DNA from: Pseudomonadota bacterium
Lineage (GTDB): Bacteria; Pseudomonadota; Alphaproteobacteria; Sphingomonadales; Sphingomonadaceae
Length of the DNA stretch: 64,000 nucleotides
Direction: 5' to 3'
NCBI GenBank assembly: GCA_963205175.1
Contig: CAUJIW010000183.1
Coordinates: 1-64,000, forward strand
The notes under the pieces were generated by a model. It was given only the letters and a program-made list of their open reading frames with translations. It made no database searches and was not told the DNA's origin. Position 1 is the first letter of the stretch. Each line of letters starts with the position of its first letter. Below, one piece after another: positions 29,235 to 37,038 of the stretch. The position numbers and the translations under genes are program-made.

Positions 29235-29912
29235 TCAGGCGGCGGCGATGCCTGCCCGCCGAAGGCCTTCGTCCAGCACTTCCTCGCGAACCCGCACGCT
29301 GTCGCCTACTTCGATGTGGGCCATTTCACGAAACAGTGTGTGGGCGCGCTGGCGGTCGACGACGTTGCGCGCCTTGAAGACGCCCATCGGATCGTCCGGG
29401 CGTATGCCCAATGCCTGACCGATGCGGGCGGCATAGCGGTCCACCTTCTGCCACATGGTTTCACAGCCCGGGGTCGCGCGGCCGCCTTTGCGGCACTCGG
29501 CGCTGAGCACATAGCGGGTCATGACCTGGCGGGGCGTGCGCAGCCCGTGCTTGAAACGGTAGGCCTGAAGGGTCAGGGCGACGGCGCGGGCGGCCTGTGT
29601 GCCGTTGTCGAAGACGGCCAGCCGCTGCTTGCCGACGCGGACCTGACCTTCCCACCTGGTTCCTTTCAGGCACCAGTAATTATTGTAGGCAAGGCAGACC
29701 TGGTTGGCTTCGGAGCGCGGCAACCTGGACAGGCTGCCTGGCGCGTAATGGCCCCCGCGCTGGCGGATCAGCAGGTGGGGATGGGTATCCGTGTGAACCG
29801 GCGTGGGCGCCGGTCGTGCGATGGCGTGTGGCGCCGTGGCGCCTGCTGTGGCCTGGTGCGGCCCAACGCCGAGCAAGAGCATCGCCGCAGTGGCGACACA
29901 GATGCGGAGCAT
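29235..29912 (-). CDS. Secreted cysteine-containing protein, paralogue A (family not named)
   Basis: This 225-residue protein has an N-terminal signal (VATAAMLLLGVG, cleaved near ATAGA). The mature part has Cys residues in CLAYNNYWCLKGTRW and ECRKGG...GC that could form disulfides. It shares most of its core with the neighbouring protein at 30217-30852, including RLAVF, TLQAYRFKHGL, LGI and LFREMAHIE. The order NN...W.G...AVF...RA..TL..Y...GL.T resembles phage structural protein P5-like sequences (NNPGNIR...W.G), in which the middle residues differ, so a shared ancestry is only a suggestion. I do not recognise a function. AAGGAG precedes the ATG at 29912. Confidence 0.75.
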   Translation of the reverse strand: MLRICVATAAMLLLGVGPHQATAGATAPHAIARPAPTPVHTDTHPHLLIRQRGGHYAPGSLSRLPRSEANQVCLAYNNYWCLKGTRWEGQVRVGKQRLAVFDNGTQAARAVALTLQAYRFKHGLRTPRQVMTRYVLSAECRKGGRATPGCETMWQKVDRYAARIGQALGIRPDDPMGVFKARNVVDRQRAHTLFREMAHIEVGDSVRVREEVLDEGLRRAGIAAA

Positions 29913-30216
29913 GGGTCATCTCCTTGGGTCAACTACATACAACTGTTGTTTTGACACACGCGAAAGCACGTCAAACAACGGGCTCCAAGAGCCTGAGATG
30001 TTGCACGGCAATCCATCGGCCGAAACATCCCGTCGTGCGCCGGCATTTGTCGCCAGACGCGGGCGTTGTTTGACGAATTCTTGACAATAATGCAAGTGCG
30101 CGCCGGTACTTTGTTGATTTCCCTTTGAATATCATCTGGTTGTCTATTGGTTAACGGTCGCCCCGGTACCGCGATCGCCGCCGGTTTTCCGTCAAAGCGG
30201 CGTGCTGCCGTGCCGA
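29913..30216. other. Intergenic region between the two secreted paralogues
   Basis: The 304 bases hold no credible gene. They are AT-rich for this genome, and should contain the promoter of paralogue A on the minus strand. They hold three copies of a GTTGTTTGAC-type motif (separate entry) and a small hairpin, GGCTC-CAA-GAGCC, at 29981-29993. Confidence 0.6.
29944..30075. promoter_or_regulatory. Repeated GTTGTTTGAC motif, possible operators
   Basis: CGTCAAACAACG at 29969-29980 is the exact complement of CGTTGTTTGACG at 30064-30075. A third, related copy with one extra T, GTTGTTTTGAC, is at 29945-29955. The copies lie upstream of paralogue A, the nearest about 30 bases from its start codon, and would suit a regulator that bends or loops the DNA. 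No regulator is known for this motif. Confidence 0.4.
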
Positions 30217-30852
30217 TTACCAGCTGATCCCGGCACGCGTCAGGCCCTCGTCGGTGACGGAGTCCCGAACGCGCAGCGTGGTGCCGATTTCGATGTGCGC
30301 GACCTCCCGGAAAAGGATGCGGGCACGTTCGATATTGACGCGCGTTCGATCGACAAAGACTCCGGTGTCCTCGTGCGGGCCGATGCCAAGCGCGCCGGCA
30401 AGGCGCCCGGCATGGCGGTCGACCAGCTTCCACATGCTGGCGCAGCCGGCCTTGCTTCTGCCGCCTTTCAGGCAGCCGGGGTTGAGGATGAACCGGCTCA
30501 TGATCTGGGTGGGTGTGCTCAGACCATGCTTGAAGCGATAGGCCTGCAGGGTGATGGCAAACGCGCGCGCGGCGTCGGCGGGGTCCGCGAACACAGCCAG
30601 CCGATGTGTGCCGACCTTGGTCTGGCCCCGCCACTGCGTGCCTTTGAGACACCAGAAGTTGTTGTATTTCAAACAAGGTTGCTCGGCCACGGTGCCGGGA
30701 AGGCCGACCAGAGGCGCCGGCGCGTATGCACCGTCGGGCTGGCGCACCAGCAATGCCGGGTCGACATCCGCCCGTGCCGGCGTGATGCCGAGGACGCAAA
30801 CGGCGGCGGACACGTAAAGGATGGTCAACGCAGCCAGTCGACACGGCCGCAT
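30217..30852 (-). CDS. Secreted cysteine-containing protein, paralogue B (family not named)
   Basis: This 211-residue protein starts at the ATG at 30852; a TTG at 30870 lies inside the HPr gene. A signal peptide (LAALTILYVSAAVCVLGI, cleaved near ARADV) precedes a core homologous to paralogue A: CLKYNNFWCLKGTQW, RLAVF, TLQAYRFKHGL, GCLKGGRSKAGC, LFREVAHIE. Conserved cysteines in both copies suggest two disulfides. The start is only five bases after the HPr stop, so it is probably translated from the same mRNA as the PTS genes, an odd place for an exported protein. The paralogues are clearly homologous but well diverged. Function unknown. Confidence 0.75.
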   Translation of the reverse strand: MRPCRLAALTILYVSAAVCVLGITPARADVDPALLVRQPDGAYAPAPLVGLPGTVAEQPCLKYNNFWCLKGTQWRGQTKVGTHRLAVFADPADAARAFAITLQAYRFKHGLSTPTQIMSRFILNPGCLKGGRSKAGCASMWKLVDRHAGRLAGALGIGPHEDTGVFVDRTRVNIERARILFREVAHIEIGTTLRVRDSVTDEGLTRAGISW

Positions 30853-30856
30853 GGTT

Positions 30857-31135
30857 CTAGTCTTCTTCAAACTTGGCCTCGACCAGGGCCACCAGCGATG
30901 CCAGCGCCTGGGGCGCCTCCGGCCCTGAGGCGGCGATCCGGATTTCCTCGCCGATGGCGGCGGCCAGCATCATCAGTCCCATGATCGAGGTTCCGACGAC
31001 GTCGGACCCATCCTTGCTGACGGTCACCTGCGCATTGAAACGGGAGGCGAGGGTGACAAACTTGGCGGATGCCCGGGCATGCAGCCCCCGCTTGTTCAGG
31101 ATGGTTACCGTTTGCGCCAGCGCCATGTCGCCCAT
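30857..31135 (-). CDS. ptsH: HPr phosphocarrier protein of the regulatory PTS
   Basis: This 92-residue protein has the HPr active-site segment NKRGLHARAS with phosphorylatable His 19, and the regulatory serine region GTSIMGLM with Ser 50 (equivalent to Ser 46), the target of the HprK kinase encoded at 32502-32927. It passes phosphate from PEP, through enzyme I, to EIIA proteins. Here it follows EIIA by two bases: its ATG at 31135 lies just after the EIIA stop; a GTG at 31141 is an alternative. Enzyme I is not in the window. Related alphaproteobacteria use this PTS for regulation rather than sugar uptake. Confidence 0.93.
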   Translation of the reverse strand: MGDMALAQTVTILNKRGLHARASAKFVTLASRFNAQVTVSKDGSDVVGTSIMGLMMLAAAIGEEIRIAASGPEAPQALASLVALVEAKFEED

Positions 31136-31137
31136 TA

Positions 31138-31539
31138 TCACACCCCGGCGAGAATCTTCGACGCGACGGAGATATATTTGCGTCCGGCTTCCTGGGCCGC
31201 CTCAACGGCGGCGGTCACGTCCATGGTCCGCCGTACGGTGGCCAGCCGGATCAGCATTGGCAGGTTGATGCCGGCGATGACCTCGACATTGGGCTTGCCC
31301 ATCAGCGAGATGGCGAGGTTGGAGGGGGTGCCGCCGAACATGTCGGTCAGCAGGATGACGCCGGTGCCGGAGTCCACGGCTTCCGCCGCCTCGGCGATGT
31401 CGCGTCGGCGCGCCTCCATGTCATCATCCGGGCCGATGCAGATGGCGCGAACCGCTTCCTGGGGGCCGACAACATGCTCCATGGCGGAGATGAACTCGGC
31501 GGCCAGGCGGCCATGGGTGACCAACACCAATCCAATCAT
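31138..31539 (-). CDS. manX: PTS EIIA component, mannose/fructose (ManX) type
   Basis: This 133-residue protein matches the EIIA-Man fold, with the phosphorylated histidine as His 9 in LVLVTHGRLA and the LTDMFGGTPSNLA segment typical of the family. It accepts phosphate from HPr. No EIIB, EIIC or EIID gene adjoins, so it cannot make a sugar transporter here and is likely a signalling output, as in other alphaproteobacteria with the rapZ-manX-ptsH order. It overlaps rapZ by four bases and is followed directly by ptsH. Confidence 0.93.
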   Translation of the reverse strand: MIGLVLVTHGRLAAEFISAMEHVVGPQEAVRAICIGPDDDMEARRRDIAEAAEAVDSGTGVILLTDMFGGTPSNLAISLMGKPNVEVIAGINLPMLIRLATVRRTMDVTAAVEAAQEAGRKYISVASKILAGV

Positions 31540-32492
31540 ACGACGATACTCTCTGGTCCCTCGGTCAATGGCTGGTCCGCGCCATGGGTCTGTGCCCGCA
31601 GGTCGCGGTGAACGACCGACAAGGCGTGACCCTCTCCCTTGAGCATTGCAGCCATTCGTTCCGTCACAAAGACCGATCGGTGCTTGCCACCGGTGCAGCC
31701 GAAAGCGACGGTGAGATAGGCTTTCCCTTCCTTCCGGTAAAGCGGAAGAAGGTAGGATACAAGGTCATGGAGGCGGCGAAACGATTCGCCGAAGGCCGGA
31801 TCGCCCTCAATATACTCCGCAACGCCTTGATCCAGGCCGGTCAGGGGTCGCAATTCATCCACCCAGTGCGGATTGGACAGGAAGCGCAGATCAAGAACGA
31901 GATCAGCGTCGCGCGGCACGCCGCGCGAGAACCCGAATGACATCAGTGTGAGCGTCAGTGATTCGGAGCGGGTCAGCGCGAAGCGATCGGCGATCGACCG
32001 GCGCAGCTGGTGGATGGTGTAGTCCGTCGTATCGAGTACCACGTCGGCCCAGCGGCGCAGCGGCGACATCAGCTCGCGCTCGCGCGCCACGCCATCCATC
32101 ACCGGGCGATCGAGGGCCAGGGGGTGGCGGCGTCGGGTCTCGGAGAAGCGGCGGGCGAGTTCCTCACCCGCGCAATCGAGAAACAGGACATGGACATCAA
32201 GGCCGCGCTTCTCACGCAACTCCTTGAGATGTTGTACGATTGCCTCGGCATCGAAGGCGCGGGTGCGACTGTCGATGCCAATGGCCAGCGGGCGCTCGGC
32301 GCCCTGGTCGGGGCGGATGTCCTCGGTGGCCAGCAGCTTGGTCAGCAGGCTGATCGGCAGGTTGTCGACCGCTTCATAGCCCAGATCCTCGACGGCCTTG
32401 AGGGCGGACGACTTGCCGGCGCCGGACATGCCGGTGACCAGCAATATTCGGGTCGATGGCGCCCGGCGGGCTGGCTTGCGACGTTTCGGCAT
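31536..32492 (-). CDS. rapZ: RapZ-like nucleotide-binding protein (RNase adaptor)
   Basis: This 318-residue protein has an N-terminal P-loop GMSGAGKS at 21-28, then DTTDYTIHQLR, and a C-terminal CTGGKHRSVFVTER segment that is highly conserved in RapZ/YvcJ. In E. coli RapZ senses glucosamine-6-phosphate and guides RNase E to a small RNA; in alphaproteobacteria its role is less clear, and the gene sits with PTS genes as here. The name is by family. The ATG is ten bases after the hprK stop, so the two are probably cotranscribed. Confidence 0.93.
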   Translation of the reverse strand: MPKRRKPARRAPSTRILLVTGMSGAGKSSALKAVEDLGYEAVDNLPISLLTKLLATEDIRPDQGAERPLAIGIDSRTRAFDAEAIVQHLKELREKRGLDVHVLFLDCAGEELARRFSETRRRHPLALDRPVMDGVARERELMSPLRRWADVVLDTTDYTIHQLRRSIADRFALTRSESLTLTLMSFGFSRGVPRDADLVLDLRFLSNPHWVDELRPLTGLDQGVAEYIEGDPAFGESFRRLHDLVSYLLPLYRKEGKAYLTVAFGCTGGKHRSVFVTERMAAMLKGEGHALSVVHRDLRAQTHGADQPLTEGPESIVV

Positions 32493-32501
32493 GGCGGCGT
32501 C

Positions 32502-32927
32502 TTATAGCGGAAGCCGGATGTCGCACAAAGCGATCTCGACCTTCAGCGGGGCATCATCACGCATGGCATCGATCCAGACCGATGGGACTTTGCTGCCGCC
32601 ATGCAGCCACCAGTGCGATTCAGGCAGTCGCTCATCCTCCACTCCCAGGTCCACCACCAGCGCCACAGGTGCCCGCCGCAGATAGGGCAGGCGGACAAGT
32701 CCGACGGCACGAACCTCCAGCAGGCCGGCGATGCGGGGCGGCGGGGCGGCGATCAGCCGGTCCCCATCGCACGACAGTGCGACATAATCGTCGGCAACCA
32801 GCATGGCGCCCCGGTCAATGAGGCGCAGCGCCAGATCGGACTTGCCAAACCCGGAGGGGCCGGTGAGCAACACCGCCCGCCCGCCGATCGCCACGCAGCT
32901 GCCATGGACATATGGTGAGCTTCCCAT
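32502..32927 (-). CDS. hprK: HPr kinase/phosphorylase, short alphaproteobacterial form
   Basis: This 141-residue protein contains only the catalytic domain of HprK, with P-loop GPSGFGKS at 23-30 and the downstream LADDYVAL-like segment (LVADDYVALSCDG). Full-length Gram-positive HprK has an extra N-terminal domain that is absent here, as is usual in alphaproteobacteria. It phosphorylates and dephosphorylates the serine of HPr. The ATG at 32927 is preceded by a weak site; the upstream frame to 33149 overlaps the kinase gene and is rejected. Confidence 0.9.
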   Translation of the reverse strand: MGSSPYVHGSCVAIGGRAVLLTGPSGFGKSDLALRLIDRGAMLVADDYVALSCDGDRLIAAPPPRIAGLLEVRAVGLVRLPYLRRAPVALVVDLGVEDERLPESHWWLHGGSKVPSVWIDAMRDDAPLKVEIALCDIRLPL

Positions 32928-32937
32928 TACCCGCCTC

Positions 32938-34548
32938 TCATCGGCCTGTGGCTGATCGGGGCAGCTCGACGATGAAGCGTGCCCCCAGTACCCGTCCATT
33001 GTCACGGCGGTTGAAGGCCTGGATGGTGCCGCCGTGCGCCTCGACGATCTGCTTGGAGATGGCAAGGCCAAGGCCGGAATGCTGGCCGAAATCCTCCCCC
33101 GAGGGGCGCTCGGAGTAGAATCGGCGGAAGATGTCGTGCAGGTTGCCATCGGGAATGCCCGGCCCGTCGTCGTCGACGATCAGCCTGACCTGGTCGGATG
33201 TCGCCGACAGCATGACGCGAACATTGCCGTCGGCGGGCGAGAAAGAGGTGGCATTGTCGATCAGGTTACGCACGACCTGTCCCAGACGAACCTCCATGCC
33301 CATGACCACTGCCGCTCCCTTGGGCGGGCGGGCGTAAGCGATGCTGACGCCCTGTTTCTGGCCGGTCAGCTTATACACATCGAGCAGCGTGGCAATCATT
33401 TCGCCCAGGTCAACCGGCTCGAATTTCACCCGCGACAGTTCGGCGTCCATGCGCGAGGCATCCGCGATGTCGGTGATGAGTCGGTCAAGGCGCGCCACAT
33501 CATCGCGGATGATCGCCAGCAGCTGGGCCTGCAGGGCCGGGTCCTTGACACGGCCCAGCGATTCGACGGCACTGCGCAGGGAGCTGAGCGGGTTCTTGAT
33601 CTCATGACTGACGTCGGCGGCGAACGATTCGATAGCGTCCATCCGGGAATGCAGGGCCTGTGTCATATCCGACAGCGCCCGCGCCAGCTGACCGATTTCA
33701 TCCGTGCGTCGGGGCAGGCGCGGCACAGCGACATCCCGGGCGCGGCCGAGCCTGACCCGGTCGGCGGCCAGCGCCAGCCGTCGAATCGGTCGGGCGATGG
33801 TGCGGGCGAGAAAGACCGAGAGGAACAGGGTCAGCGCGAACACCAGGCAGAACAGCTGGAACGAGGCCAGCCGCTCGGCCCGCACCACTTTGGTGATGTC
33901 GCGGGTGTCGCCCGTCAGCAGCACCACGCCGAGCACCTTGTGCACGCGCTGGATCGGCACCGCGATGCTGACCACGGTGGTTCCGGTCTCGGCGCGCCGG
34001 CGCAGTGCGCTGTCCGGCTGTCCCTGCATCGCCGTGGCGACTTCCGGCAGGCGCCGGATTTGCGCGGGCGACGGCTCGTCATAGGGGGGGAGCGTTGGTG
34101 ATGAACCGATCGTTTCGATCATCTGGTCAAGAAACTGCGCGGCCTCGCGTCGCCACCCCGGCTTCTTCAGCGACGTTGCCTCGACGCGATGTCCCGGCAC
34201 CACCAGCGCGCTGTCGGCAAGCAGCCGGCCGTCGGGGGTGAGGATGCGCACCCGGGCCAGGGCGTCGGTGGCCAGGGTCGCCAGAAGCTCGCTGGTCCGT
34301 CGCGGGTCCAGGGTGGGATCCAGTGGTTCCAGCGCCGCGATCTCGGCGAAGCTGTCGGCCATCAGCGCCGCTTGTGCCGACAGTTCTCCGCGTCGCTGTT
34401 CGATCAGGCGAATGCGGAATTCGTCGAGGTAGAGAACGCCGCCACCCAGCATGAGCAAGGCGAAGACGTTGACCGCGAGGATGCGGGCCGTCAGGGGCGA
34501 GAGGAAGCGGGGCTGCTGCGGTCGCGCGCTCGCGTCGCCACGGATCAT
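32938..34548 (-). CDS. chvG: ChvG-like sensor histidine kinase
   Basis: This 536-residue membrane protein has a first transmembrane segment near 22-42, a periplasmic loop, a second near 228-250, a HAMP linker, the H-box [12 protein letters not shown] with His near 314, and an ATPase domain with [14 protein letters not shown] and GLGLAIS. ChvG kinases in alphaproteobacteria respond to acid or envelope stress and act on ChvI. The stop is ten bases from hprK, and the start overlaps the regulator gene by four bases. The periplasmic region has no recognised ligand motif. Confidence 0.93.
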   Translation of the reverse strand: MIRGDASARPQQPRFLSPLTARILAVNVFALLMLGGGVLYLDEFRIRLIEQRRGELSAQAALMADSFAEIAALEPLDPTLDPRRTSELLATLATDALARVRILTPDGRLLADSALVVPGHRVEATSLKKPGWRREAAQFLDQMIETIGSSPTLPPYDEPSPAQIRRLPEVATAMQGQPDSALRRRAETGTTVVSIAVPIQRVHKVLGVVLLTGDTRDITKVVRAERLASFQLFCLVFALTLFLSVFLARTIARPIRRLALAADRVRLGRARDVAVPRLPRRTDEIGQLARALSDMTQALHSRMDAIESFAADVSHEIKNPLSSLRSAVESLGRVKDPALQAQLLAIIRDDVARLDRLITDIADASRMDAELSRVKFEPVDLGEMIATLLDVYKLTGQKQGVSIAYARPPKGAAVVMGMEVRLGQVVRNLIDNATSFSPADGNVRVMLSATSDQVRLIVDDDGPGIPDGNLHDIFRRFYSERPSGEDFGQHSGLGLAISKQIVEAHGGTIQAFNRRDNGRVLGARFIVELPRSATGR

Positions 34549-35246
34549 TCGTTAAACCGGTAGCCGACGCCGTACAGCGTCTCGATGCCGCGGAAATTAT
34601 CGTCGACGGCACGGAATTTCTTGCGCAACCGCTTGATGTGGCTGTCGATGGTGCGGTCATCGACATAGACGTCGTCGCTGTAGGCGGCGTCCATCAGCTG
34701 ATCGCGTGATTTGACGAAACCCGGCCGTTGGGCGAGGGCCTGCAGGATCAGGAATTCGGTGACGGTGAGCGAGACATCCTTGCCCTCCCAGGTCACTTCA
34801 TGTTTGGCCGGGTACATGGTGAGCCGGCCGCGCACCATGGCCTGTTCCTCCGGCTCGTTCTGGCCATCGGCATCGTGGCGGGCGCTGGCGCGACGCAAAA
34901 CAGCGCGGATGCGCTCGATCAACAGCCGTTGCGAGAATGGCTTGCCGATATAGTCGTCGGCACCCATGGCGAGACCCAGCGCCTCGTCGATCTCATCATC
35001 CTTCGAGGTCAGGAAGATGACGGGGATCCGAGATTTTTCGCGCAGCCGGCGCAGCAACTCCATGCCGTCCATGCGCGGCATCTTGATGTCGAGCACCGCC
35101 AGGTCGGGCGGGTTCTCCAGCAGGGCCTTGAGCGCTGTGGCACCATCGGAATAGACACGCACCGTATAACCCTCCGTCTGCAGCGCGATGCTGACGGAGG
35201 TCAGGATGTTGCGATCGTCATCGACGAGGGCGATGGTGGCGGACAC
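34545..35246 (-). CDS. chvI: ChvI-like response regulator (OmpR/PhoB type)
   Basis: This 233-residue protein has a receiver domain with phospho-acceptor Asp 53 in [11 protein letters not shown], acidic pocket residues D9-D11 and Lys 102, and a C-terminal winged helix (about 135-233) ending [15 protein letters not shown]. It partners the ChvG-like kinase. In alphaproteobacteria ChvI controls acid-response, envelope and symbiosis or virulence genes. Its position at the head of the chvI-chvG-hprK-rapZ-manX-ptsH unit suggests it heads one long transcript. The first gene upstream on the same strand is a hydrolase 75 bases away. Confidence 0.93.
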   Translation of the reverse strand: MSATIALVDDDRNILTSVSIALQTEGYTVRVYSDGATALKALLENPPDLAVLDIKMPRMDGMELLRRLREKSRIPVIFLTSKDDEIDEALGLAMGADDYIGKPFSQRLLIERIRAVLRRASARHDADGQNEPEEQAMVRGRLTMYPAKHEVTWEGKDVSLTVTEFLILQALAQRPGFVKSRDQLMDAAYSDDVYVDDRTIDSHIKRLRKKFRAVDDNFRGIETLYGVGYRFNE

Positions 35247-35285
35247 GGGTGGCTTGGTCCCACAAGGATATGGCAGTGATCTATT

Positions 35286-35305
35286 TGCCCGGGTAATCCC
35301 GGGGC
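35286..35305. terminator. Possible terminator hairpin after the hydrolase gene
   Basis: CCCGGG at 35288-35293 and 35298-35303, with TAAT between, form a six-base stem with a four-base loop between the hydrolase stop and the chvI start. No T-run follows, so strength is doubtful. Confidence 0.3.
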
Positions 35306-35321
35306 ATCAAGGCCCGGAGTC

Positions 35322-36185
35322 TCAACCCGGGATCACCCGTGCCAGCAGGGCGTCGATCGCCGTCCGGCTTGCGGGTTCGTCGAGCGTCGGGGCGTGGCCG
35401 ACACGCGGAATCTCGGTGAGCATCAGGTCGGGCCGTCGCTGGCGCATGCCGGCGCAGGTCGCCGCGCTCAGGATGTCGGAGGTGGCGCCGCGCACCACGG
35501 CCACGGGCAGGCCGGCCAGGGCGTCGAAGGCTGGCCACAGGTCCATGGCGACAGCACCGCTGGGCATCTTGAAGGGCGTGGCGATATCGGGGTCGTAGTC
35601 GACGGCGATCCGACCGTTGGGCTGCAGGTAGCAGGCGCGCTTGGCCATGCGCAGCCAGTCTTCCATGGTGAAATCGGGGTAGATGTCGGCCGCCAGCTCC
35701 CGCATTGCCCAGGCCGCGTGCATCCAGGTCGGCCAGGGCCCGGTTTTGCCGACGTAGCCGCGAATCCGCGCGAGGCCGGCCTCGTCGATCTCCGGCCCGA
35801 TGTCGTTGAGCAGGACGCCTGCCAGATGCTGATTGAGTGTGCCGGCCATCAGCATCGCCATGATGCCGCCCAGCGATGTCCCGATGACCACAAGCTTGCG
35901 GGCGCCGGCTTCCGCAAGCAGGGCTTCGATGTCCTGCAGGTAGACCAGCGGTGTGTAGGTGAGTGGATCCTTGGCGTAGCCGGAGTCGCCCCGGCCGCGC
36001 AGATCCAGGCACCACACCCGCCAGCTGCCCGCCAGCGCACCGGCGACGCCCTCGAAATCCCGGGCGTTGCGGGTCAGGCCGGGGATGCACAGCACGGTTG
36101 GCCGGTCATCGGGACCGGCATAATCGCGATAATGCAGGCGCAAGCCGTCACGCGACCAGAAATAGCGATCCTCGAACGCTTTCAT
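35322..36185 (-). CDS. Alpha/beta hydrolase
   Basis: This 287-residue protein has the fold and catalytic triad of the family: nucleophile Ser 104 in GTSLGG, a HG-like oxyanion region PGLTRN near 36-40, and His in RVGHAPTLDEP near 263, with an acidic residue near 235. It could be an esterase, lactonase or C-C hydrolase; the fold does not tell which. GGAGGAACG precedes the ATG at 36185. It is divergent from the TetR gene, whose product may control it. Confidence 0.85.
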   Translation of the reverse strand: MKAFEDRYFWSRDGLRLHYRDYAGPDDRPTVLCIPGLTRNARDFEGVAGALAGSWRVWCLDLRGRGDSGYAKDPLTYTPLVYLQDIEALLAEAGARKLVVIGTSLGGIMAMLMAGTLNQHLAGVLLNDIGPEIDEAGLARIRGYVGKTGPWPTWMHAAWAMRELAADIYPDFTMEDWLRMAKRACYLQPNGRIAVDYDPDIATPFKMPSGAVAMDLWPAFDALAGLPVAVVRGATSDILSAATCAGMRQRRPDLMLTEIPRVGHAPTLDEPASRTAIDALLARVIPG

Positions 36186-36272
36186 CGTTCCTCCGTTGCC
36201 CGCGCCGGGTGCCATATCTGCCGCTTATGGCGCGAACCCCGGCTCAGCCTCAAGCACTTGGACATTTTACCG

Positions 36273-36971
36273 ATGACCGTCAACGTTTCCCGTGATACCC
36301 CTGAGGCAGGCTCAATACATGGGCCGGTCATGCGTATCCTAGGTGAGGAGAGTCTGTTGGCGGAGCAACCGGTCGAACGCGCACGGCGCTACAAACCGGA
36401 AGAGACGCGGGAACGCATTCTCGATGCCGCCCGCACGCTGTTCCGGACGCGAGGCTACGTCAATACATCGACGGCGGATATCGCCGCCCACGCCGGAGTC
36501 GCCGAAGGCTCCATTTTCTACCACTACGGGTCGAAGCGGAACCTGCTGGCGGCGCTGGGCCGGGAGTGGGCGCAGAGTCTGATCGCCGCCATGCGGGGTG
36601 ACGCCAGGGACATGGCTGAACTGACACCGGCGATCACCATCCCCCGGGTGTTCGAGTTCTGCGCCACTTATGGCAAGCCCACCGACCTGATCGGTGTCGA
36701 GGAGGATGATCCGGAAGGTCAGCCATTCTCGACCGCTGCCCGCGAGGTGTCGGTCAAGTTCGTCGAGGACATGCTGCGCGCCACGGTGGGCTGCAAGGCG
36801 GATTGCCACGTCAACATTCCGCTGGCGGCCTCGTTCATCCATGCCGCGGTCCATGATGCGTTGATGCGCTGCTTCGGCCCGGAGCCCGATGCGCAGCCGG
36901 AAGACGTGATGGCCGAGTTGATCCGCTTTGTCGAATGCTCCTGCGGCTGGCATGGCAGGGTCGCTGCCTGA
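36273..36971 (+). CDS. TetR-family transcriptional regulator
   Basis: This 232-residue protein has an N-terminal TetR helix-turn-helix (RERILDAARTLFRTRGYVNT, then IAAHAGVAEGSIFYHYGSK) after about 45 extra residues, and a C-terminal ligand domain without a clear signature. The start is uncertain: ATG at 36273 is the first plausible one, ATG at 36330 is possible, and neither has a strong ribosome-binding site. It is divergent from the alpha/beta hydrolase gene with 87 bases between. The operator and ligand are unknown. Confidence 0.85.
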   Translation: MTVNVSRDTPEAGSIHGPVMRILGEESLLAEQPVERARRYKPEETRERILDAARTLFRTRGYVNTSTADIAAHAGVAEGSIFYHYGSKRNLLAALGREWAQSLIAAMRGDARDMAELTPAITIPRVFEFCATYGKPTDLIGVEEDDPEGQPFSTAAREVSVKFVEDMLRATVGCKADCHVNIPLAASFIHAAVHDALMRCFGPEPDAQPEDVMAELIRFVECSCGWHGRVAA

Positions 36972-37038
36972 ACAGCGCGATGACCGGTAATCCGGTGCCA
37001 GGGCTTTCCGCCGGCGGCCGACGCCTTATCTGACGATC

